Source of the DNA: Hirudo medicinalis
Lineage: Eukaryota > Annelida > Clitellata > Hirudinida > Hirudinidae
DNA: 10,288 nucleotides
Reading direction: 5' to 3'
NCBI GenBank assembly: GCA_011800805.1
Contig: MPNW01000644.1
Location: forward strand, 55,326 to 65,613
Positions 7,389-10,288 of the stretch are shown here, in pieces. A program made the translations under genes and the position numbers. Under the pieces are notes generated by a model that did no database searches, had not been told where the DNA came from, and saw only the letters and a program-made list of their open reading frames with translations. Every line of letters begins with the position of its first letter. Within the stretch, counting starts at the first letter, position 1.

Positions 7389-7657
7389 TTAGTCTTCGAT
7401 TTCCTCGGCCTGGTTCTTCTTGGTTAAGGAGAGGTACTTCTCGCTCACAATCTTCCAACTGATGACTTCCTCCAATTTGTCCTGAGGAGGTTTTGTAGCT
7501 GTTCGCTTGCTGGCCTCTGCAATCGAATTGTATACACACCCGTGGTTATGGGAACTTCTTTAGCACTTAGAATATATATATATATATAAATGATTAATAA
7601 ATTTTATTACAAATGAATGATGATAAAATGAATGAAATAATAAATAATAACAATAAA

Positions 7658-7691
<34 letters not shown>

Positions 7692-9175
7692 GGTAAAACT
7701 GATGATTCTATGTGCCTGAATAAATCTAAATAGATTCGCACGTCCATTCATTTATTGTCTCGCTTTATCAAAGTAGAACAAATTTTCCAACCATCGCTGT
7801 TTTTCTTCCTGAAGCATGGACAACATTTTCCACCAGTGGAATCTTCCACATCGGGAGATGAGACAAATTTCTCAGCAAACTGGATGGTCAGATCCGAGTC
7901 CAATCCTTCGATCTCATTCACAAATGGCTGCGTGTTGTAGACGCATCCGGCTGCTGTAAAGACATGTTTGATGCATTTTTGATAAGTGTTTTTGGCACCT
8001 TGATTTGATCTTATCAGTTTTGAAAACACTGCAATGATAAATGGATTTAGAATGACTATGTACAATCAATTTGACTCTCACATTTGTAGCGGTGGAGAAT
8101 GGTGATATAGGTTATGAGCTTGGTGATGAGGATGATTGGCGCAGGGGCTGACGAGGTTTTGTTCATGTTCTGGAAGAGTTTGGCCCTTCCAAACTTCCAC
8201 TCTACGTCAGACTGAGCCTGGATTTCGGCATAAGTGTCCGACATCATGGCTATGAGCAGGTTGACGAGCATGATAAAGGTTATCAGCATATAGATGGCAA
8301 TGATGCTCTTCAGCAGGTAGATACTCCACCACGGTTGGTTGGAGAGACACGGCAAGTTCCCCATGTCGATGAGACCGAAAAGGGCAAAGAAAAGCATCTC
8401 AAAGTTCAATTTTGGCGATTGCAAGGTGGTGACCTCGTCGGTGGATGTGGCCGTGGGACTGCACGCGCCAGGGTCTGAACTGGTGTCGTTTGTGGAGCGA
8501 AAAACGGGCATGTAGGCGGCCGAAATTTGGAATGTAAACCCCAGCATGAAGATGGCTAGAACCACGATGAACCTCAACAGGTCTTTCAAGAGCTCCCCGA
8601 TTATGATGGCCCAAGGTCCAAACAGATGGTGAAATGACAGAAACTCCATCAATAAGACGAAGGCCAGAAGCATGGCAAGGGCAAACCACTGGTTCCTGAT
8701 GTACATGAGAACGCTTCTGCTACTTTCATCTCCAAAGGAGTAGGCGGCTATGTTGAACAAGACAGCTATGGTGCTGATGACGAGGAGGAAGAGCCTCAGC
8801 CAGCCGAGTCCAGAAGGGTTTTCATTGTTTGTCAGTTGCTCTACCTGGTCACGATGTGAGCATAGGTTTGCAAGTGCTCGAAAAAAACACGAAATAATAA
8901 ACATTACGAAAGGATTGCTTACAAAAAAAATGTAGACATCCAAAAGTCGCAAAATGATCGATTTCTACGAATTATTGTTATTTAAATTTGTAAATATTAA
9001 CTATTGATTATCATATTATCATTAGTACTTTCATTGTACGAACACTCAATCTCCTTTGCCGTCATCATCGTCATCGTCATCATCATCATCATCATCATCA
9101 TCATCGTCGTCGTCGTCGTCGTCGTCCTCGTCGTCGTCATCATCATCATCATCATCATCGTCGTCGTCGTCGTCG

Positions 9176-9206
<31 letters not shown>

Positions 9207-9586
9207 TTACCACTAAGCCAGAAAGCCAAGCCAGCAGTAGCCACTCAGACCAGGCTGGTGTATTGTCAGGGGCCTCCCAAAGGTTGTAGGTAGGGTAGAC
9301 GGTGCAGAGGATGAAGAGTACGATGAGGTACATGTGCGATACCATGTGAGACATGAACTTGACCACTGGGATCTTACTGATCCTAATGTCCAAGGGCAGG
9401 CTGATGATGATCCAGAAAGGCGGGCAGAGGAGCATGCAAAGGAGGAGCACCAACATTTTCCAAGAGCTCCACTGGGAGAGGTAGCCCGTCCATACCTTTT
9501 GAATGATTAATTATGATAATAATTGTTTATTATAATGCTAATTATCATCGTCGTCGTCGTCATCATCATCATCGTCGTCGTCGGCG

Positions 9587-9625
<39 letters not shown>

Positions 9626-10085
9626 CCACCATCATCATCGTTATTATTATTATTAGTATTGGATTTTATCGATTAGCAGATAAGATTAATCCCAAACGTG
9701 ATGACTTCTCCCAAGCCCACAAGCCATCGGGAGACGCACGTACCTCCGACAGGTACATCTGTATCGTAGGGTAGGCAATGACCTCTTTCTGCTCGCAGTC
9801 GATCAGAAGGTCAAGAAATGTGACCTCTTTGTCTTCTAGGGCGTTGAGAAGAACCCCGGCATGGACGATATTGCAGGCTATGGCGGTGAGCTCGAGGGCC
9901 AATTGGTCGCAATATTTGGCAGCCTCTTCCAAATCGTTGGCTCTCTCTTTCTCCTTGAGGGCGAGCTGGCGGAAGATCTTGGAAAGTTTGGCAGAGGTTT
10001 CTGCTGGGACTCTGGAGGCCAGGATGAACTCTGCAAGTGGTTCCTGGTCGTTCAGTTTGCCCAGTTCCATCAGGTCGAAGGCGAA
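7389..10085 (-). CDS. nompC: TRPN (NOMPC-type) mechanosensitive cation channel, 3' five exons, 5' partial
   Basis: This encodes the C-terminal 559 residues of a TRPN channel, the family that converts mechanical force into cation current in invertebrate sensory cells. Exons: 10085-9744, 9495-9211, 8844-8082, 7953-7792, 7516-7389. The first three junctions are certain: donors GTACGT, GTAAAG and GTGAGA, with phases 0, 0 and 1. Residues 1-114 are the linker (AEFILASRVPAET, QKEVIAYPTIQMYLSE). Residues 115-209 hold pre-S1 (LCPPFW), S1 (VKFMSHMVSHMYLIVLF) and S2 (WLLLAWLSGL). Residues 210-463 hold S3, S4-S5 (FLSFHHLFGPWAII), the pore (FEMLFFALFGL, 357-367), S6 (VNLLIAMMSDTY) and TRP box EWKFGRAKL from 424. 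The tail ends in SWKIVSEKYLSL, like the family's C-terminal motif. The fourth acceptor could instead be at 8028, adding 25 residues in frame, and its donor (GTTGGA at 7791) is weak. Ankyrin repeats must lie beyond the window. TRPN identity is strongly supported; the symbol is by homology. Confidence 0.88.
7572..7588. repeat. (AT)n dinucleotide run
   Basis: About eight AT units lie near the 3' end of the last proposed channel intron. Confidence 0.85.
7659..7692. repeat. (AAT)n microsatellite
   Basis: About eleven AAT triplets lie in the last proposed channel intron. A looser AAT-rich lead-in begins near 7636. Confidence 0.9.
9061..9204. repeat. Block-structured (ATC)n/(GTC)n array in a TRPN intron
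   Basis: About 48 triplets without a frame break occur as alternating blocks of ATC and GTC, with a single CTC interruption near 9127. The array begins six bases inside the intron from the donor at 9210. On the minus strand it reads GAT/GAC, so the exon frame continues into about 50 acidic codons before a stop. On the + strand it reads as poly-Ser or as Ile/Val, which explains the spurious frames there. Confidence 0.93.
9544..9655. repeat. Second (ATC)n/(GTC)n block array in the neighbouring TRPN intron
   Basis: This has the same alternating ATC and GTC blocks as the array at 9061-9204, with one GGC and two ACC variants, and ends in ATT triplets. It occupies almost half of the 248-bp intron between exons 10085-9744 and 9495-9211. 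Confidence 0.92.
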
Positions 10086-10288
10086 CTGTTTGGGAAGAAT
10101 TGGAAGACAAGTCACTCACACTTGTGTTACGATTACCGCTGTTCATCATCATACATCATTATTATTATTTTAATAATCATCATATTTTAATAGCAGGATT
10201 CTCTAATCTCAGAAGAGCTTGTGCCTGTTAGTGATTATTTTAAAAATGTTCCATGAGAACATATTTTAGTAATCAAGGTGTCCTAGGT
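10086..10288 (-). other. Partial upstream TRPN intron
   Basis: The acceptor is a textbook ttcttcccaaacag just before the FAFD codons at 10085. The rest is AT-rich, with a short ATC/ATT tract at about 10144-10185, and shows no further exon before the window ends. The donor and the upstream exons (ankyrin repeats in this family) lie outside. Confidence 0.7.

Larger units (their letters stand above)
7517..7791 (-). other. Proposed last TRPN intron, rich in AT and AAT repeats
   Basis: The intron runs between a weak GTTGGA donor (7791) and a good ttcgattgcag acceptor (7517). It holds an (AT)n run at about 7572-7588 and (AAT)n at about 7659-7692. If it is not removed, the frame of the previous exon reads 14 more residues and stops at 7748-7750 with AATAAA overlapping that stop on the minus strand, which offers an alternative short C-terminus. 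Confidence 0.5.

Noticed and set aside
7276..7539. 87-codon minus-strand frame as a coding exon
   Set aside because: It is a shadow of the terminal TRPN exon; the frame beside it carries the conserved C-terminal motif and fits splice phase.
7748..7791. Stop at 7748-7750 as the true end of the channel
   Set aside because: The preceding 14 residues have no family resemblance, whereas splicing at 7791 restores the conserved terminal motif; kept only as a possible isoform.
9056..9289. Poly-Ser, poly-Ile/Val and poly-Met/Thr frames over the triplet array
   Set aside because: They are translations of an intronic ATC/GTC microsatellite in different frames, with no start context or domain.
1..10288. 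CRISPR array, phage or bacterial operon
   Set aside because: No spaced direct repeats, ribosome binding sites or bacterial genes; introns and animal gene families show a eukaryotic locus.

Overview
This window is eukaryotic nuclear DNA, very probably from an invertebrate animal. The main evidence is a TRPN (NOMPC-type) mechanosensory channel gene split by short GT-AG introns, in AT-rich DNA full of ATT/ATC microsatellites and worn transposon pieces. I see no bacterial or phage gene organisation, and I cannot name the phylum from the sequence alone.

Layout: positions 1-3300 form a repeat-rich stretch without an intact gene. It holds a hAT transposase C-terminal fragment (371-592, +), a 36-bp tandem duplication (1371-1442), an 18-bp minisatellite (1731-1815), a Helitron-type protein fragment (about 2034-2290, +), a LINE/SINE-like tail ending in ATT repeats (about 2352-2401), and two pairs of diverged dispersed repeats. 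Positions 3364-4415 (+) hold an intronless casein kinase 1-like gene that covers the whole kinase fold but is broken by one -1 frameshift near 4171. Its 3' flank is T-rich and reaches the first AATAAA at 5632. It contains a nuclear-receptor-type palindrome at 4666-4688. Positions 5640-7388 are AT-rich intergenic DNA with small palindromes and microsatellites.

Positions 7389-10085 (-) hold the 3' half of the TRPN gene. I resolve five exons: 10085-9744, 9495-9211, 8844-8082, 7953-7792 and 7516-7389. All junctions are phase-consistent and together they encode about 559 residues: pre-membrane linker, S1-S6, pore, TRP box and a conserved C-terminal motif. The N-terminal ankyrin repeats expected for this family would lie beyond 10288. 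Three of the four complete introns contain microsatellites. The last two exon assignments are the least certain.

The kinase and the channel are convergently transcribed and I see no functional link between them. I did not find a clearly new biological system. The points most worth checking are the kinase frameshift with its HRD-V-S-P active-site change, the acidic intron reading frame and alternative splice sites of the channel gene, the TREpal/DR4-like site and the Helitron remnant.
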